Positions 1-11,900 of a DNA stretch of 64,000 bases are shown piece after piece. The stretch is from NCBI RefSeq assembly GCF_000003815.2, contig NC_049995.1, positions 11,161,248 to 11,225,247 on the forward strand, in the 5' to 3' direction. The notes beneath the pieces were generated by a model. That model saw only the letters and a list, made by a program, of their open reading frames with translations. It was not told where the DNA came from and did not search any database. The number at the start of each line of letters is the position of its first letter. Position 1 is the stretch's first letter. A program made the translations under genes and the position numbers. This DNA is from Branchiostoma floridae (Eukaryota; Chordata; Leptocardii; Amphioxiformes; Branchiostomatidae).

Positions 1-109
1 ATAAGAGCTGGAGTCGTCTGAGTCATGACGTCAGAATCAGACGATAAGTGATGGATCACTAGCGGCTGGAAGTAGACGCCGCTTTTTCGGGCTATAAATA
101 TACCCAAAA

Positions 110-545
110 AAACAGGTGACGAAAGAGACACAAATGAACAGTTACGTCTACCAGCTCGTAACTATGATAAAGTTTAGGGTTAGCTCAGATGGAAATGACA
201 CAAGGACGGAGAGTCCGAACGAACGTTGCCCTGGCCATCAGCGTCACCAACATAAAACATATTCAATATGCATGTCTTTTTTACAACAAAGGATCATATT
301 TTTCCAGCTATAGATATACGTCACCAACATAAAACATGTTCAAATGTATGTTTTTACACTAAAGGATCATATTTTTCCACCTATAGTTATTGTAAAATGG
401 ATAAAGAAAAGACACACATGTACGTCACGTAAGTCAGCTGGTAAATAAAGTTCAGGGTCATCAGAACTGGGCATAGAAAGGTCAATAGGGGTGGAGTCCG
501 AACGGACGTTGTCCTAGTCCTAACGTTACCGTACATGTTTTTACA
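110..545. repeat. Degenerate tandem duplication, about 285-bp period, with inner 77-bp repeat
   Basis: The block around 165-240 (AAAGTTTAGGGT ... GAGTCCGAACGAACGTTG) recurs around 450-520 (AAAGTTCAGGGT ... GAGTCCGAACGGACGTTG). Inside it, 243-316 (GTCACCAACATAAAACAT ... GGATCATATTTTTCCA) is repeated at 319-395. Function unknown. Confidence 0.65.
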
Positions 546-1096
546 CTAGCTAGTACCTGTAGAACGTCCAATATCATTAAGTCTATCTTTACAGAAAAGT
601 TTGTTTGAACCTATGTTTATTCATGATTTAGTCCGGGCTTGTATACGTTTTATAACGTTATACTCTTATGAATAAACCTAACATGCGTTATATATAAATT
701 CTTTAATTTCAGTATAACGTTACATGTATACGTACGTTTACGTATGAACGTTAACGTTGCACAGAATTTGGAGCTAAGCCCATGTTAAGAAAAGAAAATC
801 GTATTTGGCTTAATGTCTTCCTTTTGACGTTGGACACACGTCATGTATGGCCTTGAATAAAACGGAAGCCACAGTAATGCTAGGGTGGTGTGATCCAGGC
901 ACGTCAGTCGTGTTTGCCCCGAAAGTGCGTTGTACTCCAGTTAACGTTGATGGTCGAAGCGAAGTTTTTAGATCAAGAGCAAATTTTAGTTTTAGTTTTT
1001 TTAGTTTTAGCGAAGAGACACCAGATTTTAGCAGATAGATCTATCTTATTTATGATTTTTTTTAAAAGTCACCAATTAGACATTATTTTCCTTTTA

Positions 1097-1943
1097 GGCC
1101 ATGTTGATTTGATTATATGGATGACATCCTCCGGGAACTCCAAAACTGATGCGAGCGAGCGAATAAAAAAAAAGTTTGGCCAAAAAAAAAAGTTGCCTTC
1201 AGTATGAAATCAAAGTGGCCAGGAAGGTTTAACATAGGACTTAACACACATAGTATGGTATACCAACAGTTAGGTGTAGGGACTAGTACATCACACAGGT
1301 GCAAAACATTTTTTTCTTCTTGGACCAATCCGAAAAAAACAGACCTTAAAAAAAAAACAAGGAACAGCTTTCGCCAATTACAAAATGGACACACTATGTC
1401 GGCAGCCATTTGGGGTCTAACCGGGGAGCCAAGAAGACAACAAGAGCGAAGTCAAGTACAGTTTATAGTCAATTGCACCAAGTTTCTACAGTCAAAGGTA
1501 CAGAGACAGTTAGCCTTCATTACATGGAGATGGGATTTTAAAATGCAGTGGGAGTCCAATAATCCACCAAACAGATTCCTTTGCAGCAAAATTGACCAAT
1601 TACCATTGTTTTGAGTATTGCCAGTTCTCAAGTTTCCACAGACAATCAGGTCCAGGTTCATGTCCGGACCTGGAAATTTCTGTACTGGTACCAACCAACA
1701 ATAGATTTTTTTTTTCTTTCTGGCCTTTCACATCTTATTCTTTGACTTTAGATTCATTTTGGCATTCTATGGCATTAGTTATCTGTTTTCTGATACTTGT
1801 TTTTTCAATCTACGGAATATTTGTGCTCATTTTACAGCTGCTTTGCACAATTTATTGTGTGGTCGAAAACTTTTTTTTTTTTGGAAATGGCCGAAAATTG
1901 GTGCGAGCGCGGATGTCATCCATATAATCAAATCAACGTGGCC
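1097..1943. mobile_element. Harbinger-like non-autonomous DNA transposon (MITE)
   Basis: Terminal inverted repeats of about 33 bp match at 32 positions: GGCCATGTTGATTTGATTAT from 1097 and its complement ending at 1943. They are flanked by TTA on both sides (1094-1096, 1944-1946), the 3-bp TWA target duplication typical of PIF/Harbinger. Length 847 bp; no transposase domain was recognised. Related copies lie at 54661-55064 and about 56031-56390. Confidence 0.85.
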
Positions 1944-2840
1944 TTATCAATAATAATCTTTATTGCAAATTCATGCCCGAGGGCTGATTGCATACAAAAT
2001 AAAGCAGTAACGTTAGTAGTATACAAAATACATGTAATACTTAACAAAGAAGGAAAATGATACACATAGATAAATCAAAAGGGAATAACGACTAGGCTAG
2101 ATGTTTGACTGTTAAAAATATTACGCCAATTCTGCCCAATTAGCCAATGTCTGGTCATAAAGAGCTAGGGTCGGCCGTAGCTCCTTGACATGTTGTAAGT
2201 GATTGCATTCGTCATAACAAGGAGGTTAAAAATCAAAAATTGATTTTTAGCCTTCTTGGTCATGAAGACGGCGGCCCTGTGTATGAGGGCGCTTTAGGTG
2301 TAACCCTCAGCATCAAACCACTGTACATAAAAGAGACCAGCACACGTATCGAGAAGAGAAGGTGTGATGACAAGGCGTGCTTGGTTGAAAACCCGTGCTG
2401 TAGCTAGGCCGGCGCGCCGTTGAATCAATATCCGAGATTCGACCGGAGGTCTAAATTTAATATCGTTGCGTTTGATTTTATTTCAGCCACGAGTACGACG
2501 AAATATAAAGTTAACACTTAGAAACCTAACACGAAGGTCGAAGTCATTGAAGGTGACGTGAGAGTTATCGAAGCTTGAAAAATGTAAAGTTACAAAAAAA
2601 TATTGTGCTTTGATGGACTCGTCAACACTTCTGTTGAAACAAAATGAAAGTTGTCTCGTTAACAACTGGCGTCAAATGTGTTGGATTTACAAAGTAAAAT
2701 CATTCGCTGAAGAAAAGAAAATTATTTCACTTCTTCCTGATGTTCAATTTCTTCCATTGGAAAGGTGTGAAAACGTCATGAGAAATCGCGTAAAACGTCA
2801 CTAAAAAAGTTAACAGGTGGTTACATGGGCGTGCCACTCA

Positions 2841-2999
2841 CCTGTCCCGCAAAGCACCACGGGAAATTCTTCAAACCAAAATGGCGGACAAATATTTATA
2901 AATTTTGGCGTCTCTTGACAACCAGAAGATCAGACTCGTTTTCTGTAGATTCTAGGGCCCCTTTCTGACTATCTGTAGGCGGAGGGTGTTCCTGTCAAC
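2841..2999 (+). promoter_or_regulatory. Promoter-proximal region / 5'UTR of the C8orf34 orthologue
   Basis: Immediately upstream of the start codon. It contains AAAATGGCGGAC at about 2877-2888, a good match to the YY1 site found at many TATA-less promoters, and CACCACGGGAAATTC just before it. The transcription start was not determined. Confidence 0.4.
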
Positions 3000-5900
3000 A
3001 TGGCGCAACTCAAGATTCAAGCATATCTGGATAAACACAAGATTAGCGCGCTTTTTGAGGTATGATTTATCTGTTTTTCTTTGTGGGGAGTGGGGCAGAA
3101 AAACTCCTGACCGATCCAAACATACAGGGGAGAAAAATAAATGATTCAATGCTTTAGGGAACATATCTTTTTATTGGTGGCAGTCAATGAAAGGGGCTCC
3201 TCCAAGCAAATAAGTAAACATGGTGCAACATGGTTATTACAGACATGATTTTGACTTCATAATTTTTAAGGGTATCGACTGGCTGTGGTTCAAGGTAAAG
3301 ATTCAAGGTAAAGATAATTTTTAGCTTCATGAAATAGTTGCATACAGCAAGCTGCTCACAAATTATCTTGTATGTATAATTTGTTTTGCTACTAGTAGCT
3401 ACTAGTAGGTACCTATTTTCACAAGAGTCAAGTAAGGATGTGGGTGTAAAGTGTTTTCCCAATGGGACCAGCTAGAGATTAGAAACCAAGATCTCTAGAT
3501 TCTGACAGAACCACCTAACCAGACTTTAATAGTATGTCAACATCCAAATTCATGGAGCAACTTCCAGCTCCCCTGGCTGAAAAAAATCCTGTGGGTAGGC
3601 ATACCTGTTGGGGACAAGCTGAATGTTGTTGGCAAGCTACCTGAATGGGAGTCCGTATGGCGCATTCGGCAGCACGTTTGACTCAGTCCCAGAAGGTCCC
3701 GAGTTCAAACCCCGCCATGTCACTGATCTTGTGCCCGTGGGAAAGACACTTTACACAACTTTCCTCACTTCACTCAAGTGAAAAATGAGTATATAGGCTA
3801 CAAAGGTCTTCAGCAAGTTGAAGTTGGTAGCCTCAAAATGAAAGAAGAAGAAGAAGTGGTAGAAGGACTGGTGGTTGGGTATCAGGACAATTCCCCGTCC
3901 TACCTTTTCCCCGTCTATGTGGACATTTCCCCGTCGTGTTATGTCGGTGTTAGTATATTGCCCTCCAGTGGTTGTTGGGAGGGAGTCACCACATGCACAC
4001 CACATATTTGATAATATGATATGTCATGTTTTCCCCTCCAGGAGATGATGAGTAAACTGATCCAGGAGCAGCCGGAGGAACCGCTGCCTTACCTCAGCAG
4101 GATGATAGACAGGAAGTGGGAGAAGATCAGGCCAAAGGTGAGTCAGACAGGGAACAGATCAGTAAAAGTTATAGGTAAAGGTAGTTCCAATAGAATTTTT
4201 GTTATGCTGTAAGGGTACTACTGTGCCTTTCCTAAAGACATGAGCCTGGACACCAAGTATAGCCAGGAATTCCAGGAATCAAACCCATGACATCTCAATC
4301 TCCTGTCTGATGTCTTGAGTACAGTATTTGAAAGTTAAGCCCAACCCTCTCCTTCCACTGCCTTTTACCTCATTAACCAAAGTCAATTTTTACACCTGGG
4401 TGGAGTGACAAAAGTCGTGTTAGATGCCTTTTCCAGGAACCAGGAATACTAGGAATCAAACCAGTGGCAACCTCATGTCAGCCAGCCTAGCTACTCGACT
4501 AGTCAATCAGTGTTTGAGAATATTCCAAACATTACGTATCAAACTTTACTATTGCTTATTACCATATGAACATATAAAAACACACATTCAAGTAGATGTC
4601 AGATGAGTGGTAATGTCCCAATACTGGTAAATTATTTGTGTGAACCTCATGAATAATGAATTAGTACAAGAAAGCGTCATTGCCCATGACATAAACATTG
4701 TAATAGATATAGTGAGTAGAGTGCTTGTCTATTGTGCTATATAATTGTCAATGAATTATTCATAGAACCATGACTCAACAACAGCAATCAATCTTTATTG
4801 CACAACAATTGTAATGGGTACATTATATGGCAAGTTCTAGAGCAGCACTTGTACAAGACATCAAGGCTAATGCATGTATGTATACAATTGCTTTCCTAAG
4901 GGCACAAGATCGGTGACATGCCATGATTCAAACCTGGGACCATTTGGTTATGAGCCGAACACTCTGCTGTTGTGCCACATGACCCAACTACAATAAGATT
5001 CTTTAATGAGGCATTGTTAGTCAAAGAACGACTGTAAAGATGGGATCATAGTGTGATATAGATTATGAAATATCCATTTGTTTTTTCCTCAGAGATCTAG
5101 AGAGAACTCTCCAGCTAGGATGAGAACTGCCCCAAGTCCCTCAGCTCTGCGCAAGTCCATGCCAGCAGGTGCTGCAACATGGGCTGGAAATAGTAAGTAC
5201 TCACCCCTATATCTGAATGAAATAATCCTGCACCTGTTTACATTGACTGCATTTTGGAACGTTCTATTTGCATGCAAGGGGAAAATTGTTTGTAATCAGT
5301 TTCTAAAAGCATTCACGTAACTCTATTTTTATCGTTTTTAAAGTTGGCATGGTAATTTTGCATTTGTGCTTAATGGTACTAACACCACAAGGTATTCTTT
5401 TACCATATTTTCTCGATTAAAGTATGCACCTAAATTGAAATATGCACTTCCGATTTGGGGCAAGTCTGAGAGAACTTCTTCTCTGCCAATCTTGATAAAT
5501 TCAAATTTATGATGTTTTCTTGCCGAGGGTAATTTAGAAGATCAGGACATCTATACAAAGTCCTTCAAATTTGAAAAAAAATACTTTGTGGCACTGGCAT
5601 TGTCTCTACAAACTTGAATGTGAAATGCCACGGTGACCGCAAATTACAAAATCATTTAAAAAATAGAAGAAATATTGTATATGAAAACAACAAGTCAATT
5701 TTTTGCATCCTCCCTAATACTGTAGCAATACCTGGTCTATTTGAGGTCCTATCCACCTATAAAACCTCAACTAAAGTATGCAGCCAGATTTTGGCAAGAA
5801 CTTGCCACACCTTTCAAAGTTTGCAAAGTCTTAAAACTTTGTATAAAAAAAGAGTGTATTCTAATCGAGAAAATATAGTACGTCACCAATGCACATCCTG

Positions 5901-8900
5901 TTTCTGTACTAACAATGTCCCGCCATAGGCGAGGGAGCGGTGGCTAAGGATCGGGAGTATGACCGTCCGTGGCTGACTAACGCCAAACGGTCAAGGTCAA
6001 AGGGCAGGTCGGGGGTGGAAGGTCATGATAACATCAGGCCAGGTTGGTGGAGGGGTGTCGGTTTCTCTCGCTATGTTTTCACGCCTTCTCACCCACTTTT
6101 TCATCCCTTTGTAATGCTAGTTCACCTTTATCCGTGGGGTAACCTATACATCTTAAAAGCAGTGTATTCAGGGATATCAAGTCAGTGTACAGAGGTTTCA
6201 AATGGTAATATTTTCAAAATACTGCAGTTTGGTAGCACAGTAACCATACATCGACTTGATTTTAAAATCAATGGATATAGGTTACCCCGCAGAAGTGAAC
6301 TAGTGTTACGTTCACTGGCACTCTTTCACTCACATGCTTACTCATTTTTTCAATTCACCAGTGATTGAATTGTTTATATCCTGGACAGGTTGCAAAAGTT
6401 TGACTCTGATTTTGACTAAACTATAGTTTATGCAGTCATTTATGTTGGTTGCTTTTTTGAATGCATGGGCCTTTTGTATAATTGGTAGGGTTAAAGAAAT
6501 ATCTTTGAATGGATGGGTGGATGGAAGGCTGGATGGATGGATGGATGGAAGGATGAGTGAATGGATAGAGGGAGAGATGGATGGATGGATGGAAGGGTGG
6601 ATGGATAGAGGGAGGGATGGAAGGGTGGATGGATAGAAGGATGGATGAATGAATGGATGTAAAGAAGGAAGGAAGGAAAGAAGGATGGTAGGAAGGAAGG
6701 GAGGAAGAATTTGAGGACTCATCTTTGGTCTCCTTTCACAGAGAAGAAAGATAAGGCCACCTGGAACCCCAACACACAAAAGGTCCCAACAGGTGACTTT
6801 GATGAACTCTTCAAGTTGACCAAAGGTTCGAAGGGGATGAAGGGCAGCAAGTCTGTGGACTTTGGTGAGTCTCTGCTGATATTCATGTGCTATTTATTGA
6901 TAAGTATTATTCTCATGTTACTTTCTTTTGTTTGTCAACATAGTACCATCAATCATAACCTCAAACCTCTGTATGTACAAGAAATCAGCACACTTGATGT
7001 CCCTTCAAAACATAGGTGACTGGTGCAACTCCTATAAAGATTGAACCAAGGATTGAACTGGGGTCTCCCAGTTGCCAAGTACTGTAAATACATTTAAGTT
7101 CGCAGAGATTTGATTTTGCAGAAGTAGGAAAAAGGACTGTTTGCAGTGGTTTTAAATTCGTGGTAGTACCATACAATGTAGTCTCTTACTGCCATGGAAA
7201 AATGTTTGCGGTGAATTTAGGTTCATGGTAAATTTGCAATGCAAAAACTGCGAACATATAACCACCGCAAAAATTTCTACGTTTACAGTTAATTGGAAGC
7301 AGTATCTCAACTTTGTGGCTGGTACCAGTTGAGCTATAGGGACATCCCAAAGAAATAAGATATAGCAATAGAATTGTCTTATTTTGTACCAATAAGGTTT
7401 TCCAACAACTGTTAAAAGATGTCCCTGATAATTCCCCTCTATACCACAGCCATGCTGCAGGCCCAACTAGGGAAGGACGTAGATGAATCCCTCAGGCACA
7501 GTCAGCCCATCTACTATGGACAGCCCAGAGACCAGGCACTGAGGGAGGAGGACAGCCTGAGTTCCGAGCTGAAGGCCCCCATGTCATCCAGGTCTGGTGA
7601 AGAGGAGAGCAGCTCTGTGGACCTGTAAGTATCCCCCTTTGGAAAAATATGTTAGGATTGTCGCGACCTTAAAAGTCAAGCTGAAGCCTTTGTATGTTCG
7701 TCCTCATTTTTGTAGGGTCTGCCGCTAACAGCCCAAAGCTGCCTAGGCAGACACATGTAATGACTTGTCTCTTTGATCATAGTCAAAGTCAAACCCTTGT
7801 GTACTTTTTTGCTAACGGAAATGTCATTAAACTAAGCTCAGTCTACTAGCAAATTTGCCACTCAAAATGCAGAAAATGGCATTTCAGAGCGTCAAAATTT
7901 CAGACTTCCCTTGTGACGCCTTGCTCCTTTGGTGGTCAACATAGTGAAAATATGTTGGACGTCACACCTCCAAAACCCTGGTGTGTTTTTTCGTTAATAG
8001 TCTACCAGCTACCAGCAAGAAAAATGTAACACCCCTATACAGAGAGCTACAGACAGTAATGCCCCACCACAGATATCATGGTTTGTCCCCGTACAGAGAG
8101 TTGCGTACAGTAAAATCCCACAACAGGTTTAATGGTTTGTCCCCTTACAGAGATCTGCATACAGTTAAGCCCCACCACAGGTTTAATGGTTTGTCCCCTT
8201 ACAGAGAGCTGCGTACAGTAAAGCCCCACTACAGGTTTGTCCCGTTACAGAGAGTTGCGTACAGTAAAGCTTCACCACATATTTAATGTTTTTTCTTCTT
8301 TCAGAGAGCTGCGGACAGTTAAGCCCCACCAACACTCGTTACAACACAAGCGACAGCTGGAGGCCATCGTGAAACAGAAGGAGACGGCGTCGGACAGTGG
8401 GCTGGAGGAACCTGAGGATGATGAGGAGTATGAGGAGGGGCTGGAGCTGCTAGGTAATAGGTCATAGGGCATAGGTCAAAGCACATGGAGTCAAGGGGCA
8501 TAGGGCAAAGATGTGATTAAAGCCTCATAAATGTTGATTGTGATTGAAGTACACTTGAATTGGCAATTGACAACATCATTCATCAAATGATTATAAGCTA
8601 GCCTGGTTTTACAGAAAATGTTAAAAGTTTCAACAAAAAAGTAGTGTAGTACTACAGTAGTATTGTACAATCATGTTACAATGTATGTCTAACTTGTACT
8701 TTTGCGATTTCTTCTTTTAGAGAATGCAGATGACTTAGCAAAGGAAGGTGTCACCAATGTAGTTCAATCAGGGCACAAAATCAGCTCGGTAAGTTTGGGT
8801 TGTGTTTTATATCCAAATTTTGGAGCTAGGACTCAAAGAGGGGATTTTTTTGGTCTTCCCATATTCTTATTATTTGTGACATCACAGAGTACAAATATTT

Positions 8901-11900
8901 GATTTTAACTGAGTGATTTTTTGAAGAAAAAAATATAGGGTACAAATTTTCCTCATATTCAAAAATTGTTTTACCCTATCTTTGATATTATACCTACAGC
9001 ATTTGATTTTGTAAGTTTTACCTTGATATTTTATGAGAACATGAAGATAATTAAACTAAAAAAACTGTCTTGTATTGGATGTTTCTTCCTCCAGTCTTTA
9101 AGAAGACCGCCGACTCCTGAACCTCAAGTTAAGGTCACCATCTGTGGTAGATGTGCAAGGTGTGTGTCTTCATTCATCAGTTGTAAAGCTGAAAGTTGCT
9201 ATGCAATATTTTCACTAAAATCTTTTCTCAGAATTTAAAGTAAGATGGGCTCTAGAATATTGGTTGAATTTATTAGTTGATATCTAAAATTGTATGGTAA
9301 GTGTATGTTTAATATCCTAAGTTTTAATACCTGTTCTCAATAATAATTTTGTTAGAATTAACTTGTTTGAATAGCAAGATTCTTTGTACACAACCAGGTG
9401 TTTTATTCAACCAATGTTTTGGTAACAGTCTATCACCTTCCTCAGCCCATCTGTAAGCAGCGCCACCTATGCTGCAGTACAATGTGAACCAGTCAGAATT
9501 GCTCTGAAGAAGGTGACAGACGGTTGATTAAAATACTCGGTTGTGTACAATAATTAAATGACTTACCAACCTCATGAAACTATTCCCAGATGAACACATT
9601 TTTTTATGAACTGATGAACTGTCTTTTTTGGCACTGTCTATATATTGTCCAGCTTTCCCCTTGGTTCATATCAACAGTTTTCAGATAATCTATATTCATT
9701 TCAAGCATTAATTTGTATCAGCAACAGTCTATGGTTGTTCACATTACGATCCACATTAAAAAATGTGTTCTACTAACTGATACTAAACCCCCCTACCTGT
9801 TTTGTCTTTTAAAACACTAGCACTGGTCTGGCAGCAAACTCTGAAAGGTACATGCAGCAGTAAAGCCAACCTTCCAAACTTAGATGTAGATGTAGGAAGG
9901 GTTGGAGGAAAAAGCTGGCCAGTCCATACTGTGGAAGAACCTGTCTGGTATGGTTTCGGGGACGAAAAAGACCTTTTCTGCATGTAATTATGCCCCCTTA
10001 CAGAAAGTGATGGAATTGCAATGGGTATGGTGTGTTCTCGTATATTACAACATAAAGCACATTGATTGGCTATGGCGGTTCAAGTTGGGATATACATTGT
10101 ACAGGAACTCACCATACAGATTGCAATTTGATTGCTTTCTGCAAGAGGGCACAACTACACACAGGTTTTTCTGCTGTTAGGACTGGACAGCTTTTTCCGA
10201 CAACCCACTGTAGGAATATCTGATATGTATTATTTTTGGCAGTAACCTATTAGCAGTCCTTGTATATTAGTTAAACTAACAGTTTTTCTTACTGTCAAAT
10301 TTTTATCTATTTTTATCTATATTTTACAGATTACTGAGTGAAGACACCAGTGTTGTGCGTGAGTGTACAGCTGTATTTTCACACTTATTTGGGTTTTAAA
10401 GTCTCATGCTGATACACATATACGTGGTAAAATAGATGTCTTATGTTTTTAACAATGCCTCTGTTATGATGTATTAACTCATAGGCAAGACTGGATAAAC
10501 CTCAATGACATGGTACAGTTACATATTCACACCTACTCATCCCCCATTAAAGTAATATTCTTCCTAAAAAAAATAATGTACATAAAATAGAATCTGATGT
10601 GTCACTATGTACTACATAGTAGCAGTACATGTGTGACTAGATGGCATGTAAAAAAGGTCTTGGTCCTATCTGTACACTTGGTACTCTAACACAAGGTGTA
10701 ACTTAATGTCCTCTAAAACAAAGTTGGCTCACTACTATATCATGTATGTGTAACTGTCTCAAAGGTTGAGTTTGTAACTTAACTGAAGTCAGACTTCAGT
10801 GGTACATTGTGTCTTTTGTCCATGTTAATTGTTTTTCCCTTGTATACATGTACGTCACATGTTTTAGCATGTTGTACTAATGGCACCCCCCTCCCTCTCC
10901 CCTTCCCTTAAGCCAATGGGGAAACGCCTGACTCCGACTCAGAAGTCAGTGGGAGAGGTACTCCTAAAGCCGGTGTGTAATGACATTCTGTAATACTAGC
11001 CTTTCTGTCATGCCTACTCGTACAACTGTATCATACTTTTTCTGTAACACTGGTTCACCTTTATCTATATCCGTTGTTAAAGTAAAATGGTATTTAGGAT
11101 TGAGTCGATGAAAGGTGGTTTAGAAATGCAATACAGTCAAACCTGTATTAGGGGCCACCTCTACAGAGGGGCCACCTGTCCATAGTGGCCACTTTTTGTC
11201 TGTCCCTTGGGTATTTTATCTACAAGTTGCCACCTCTATACAGAGGCCACCTGTCTATAGTGGCCAAATTTGTCCGGTCCCTTGAGTGGCAGCTATAGAC
11301 AGGTTTGACTGTATTTTCAAAATACAATCGATGAATGGTGGTTTCAAATTGCAACGTTTTCAAAATATTGCGATTTCAAACCACGACCGTTGACTCAATC
11401 CCTAAATACTTTGTGTATAAAAACAACGGATATAGGTTACTCCATGGATAAAGATGAACTTATTAAGTAGTATTACATCATGTATTTGTTTTACTTTACA
11501 ATCGCTCTCCCACACTCTCTATCCAGTATGTTGTCTGTTCTCCGTACACATGTACATTGTATGATTTGAAAATCATTCTCTAATGTCTTTACTTAGTCAA
11601 TATCAAGTTGTTCCCATTTTCACTTGAATGTTGGACAAACTTGTAACTATAAACTTGATTTGGAACAACTCAAGCTGATCATTGTTGTGACTTTCAGATT
11701 ACTGTTTATGACTGGCTAACATACATATCAGCAAATTGCTATGAATTATAGAACATGTTTGAAAAACTAATGACTAGGGCTGTGTACCTAAATACCCGTA
11801 CCTGTACCGTACCTAAAAAATTGTTTAGGTACGCTTCCGGACCTAAACATCTGTGTACCTGTACCTGTACCTAAACAAATTAAATCACTATTAAACACTA

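Larger units (their letters stand above)
1..2840. other. Intergenic region, repeat-rich
   Basis: No protein-coding exon could be supported. It holds a degenerate tandem duplication (about 110-545), a cluster of AACGTT palindromes (about 530-760), a Harbinger-like MITE (1097-1943) and directly after it a short interspersed-repeat end (about 1950-2060) whose phrase TGCCCGAGGGCTRATTGCA recurs near 27305. Long open frames in 1204-2060 lie inside the MITE and resemble no family. Confidence 0.6.

Noticed and set aside
1204-2060. Overlapping plus-strand frames of 87-136 aa
   Set aside because: They lie within the Harbinger-like MITE or its flank, are Phe-rich from poly-T, and match no family.
3648-3720. 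tRNA gene
   Set aside because: The B box is recognisable but no full cloverleaf forms, and it continues into a SINE body and tail.
6342-6779. 145-aa Pro/Ser/His-rich frame on the minus strand
   Set aside because: It is a translation of the GGAT microsatellite.
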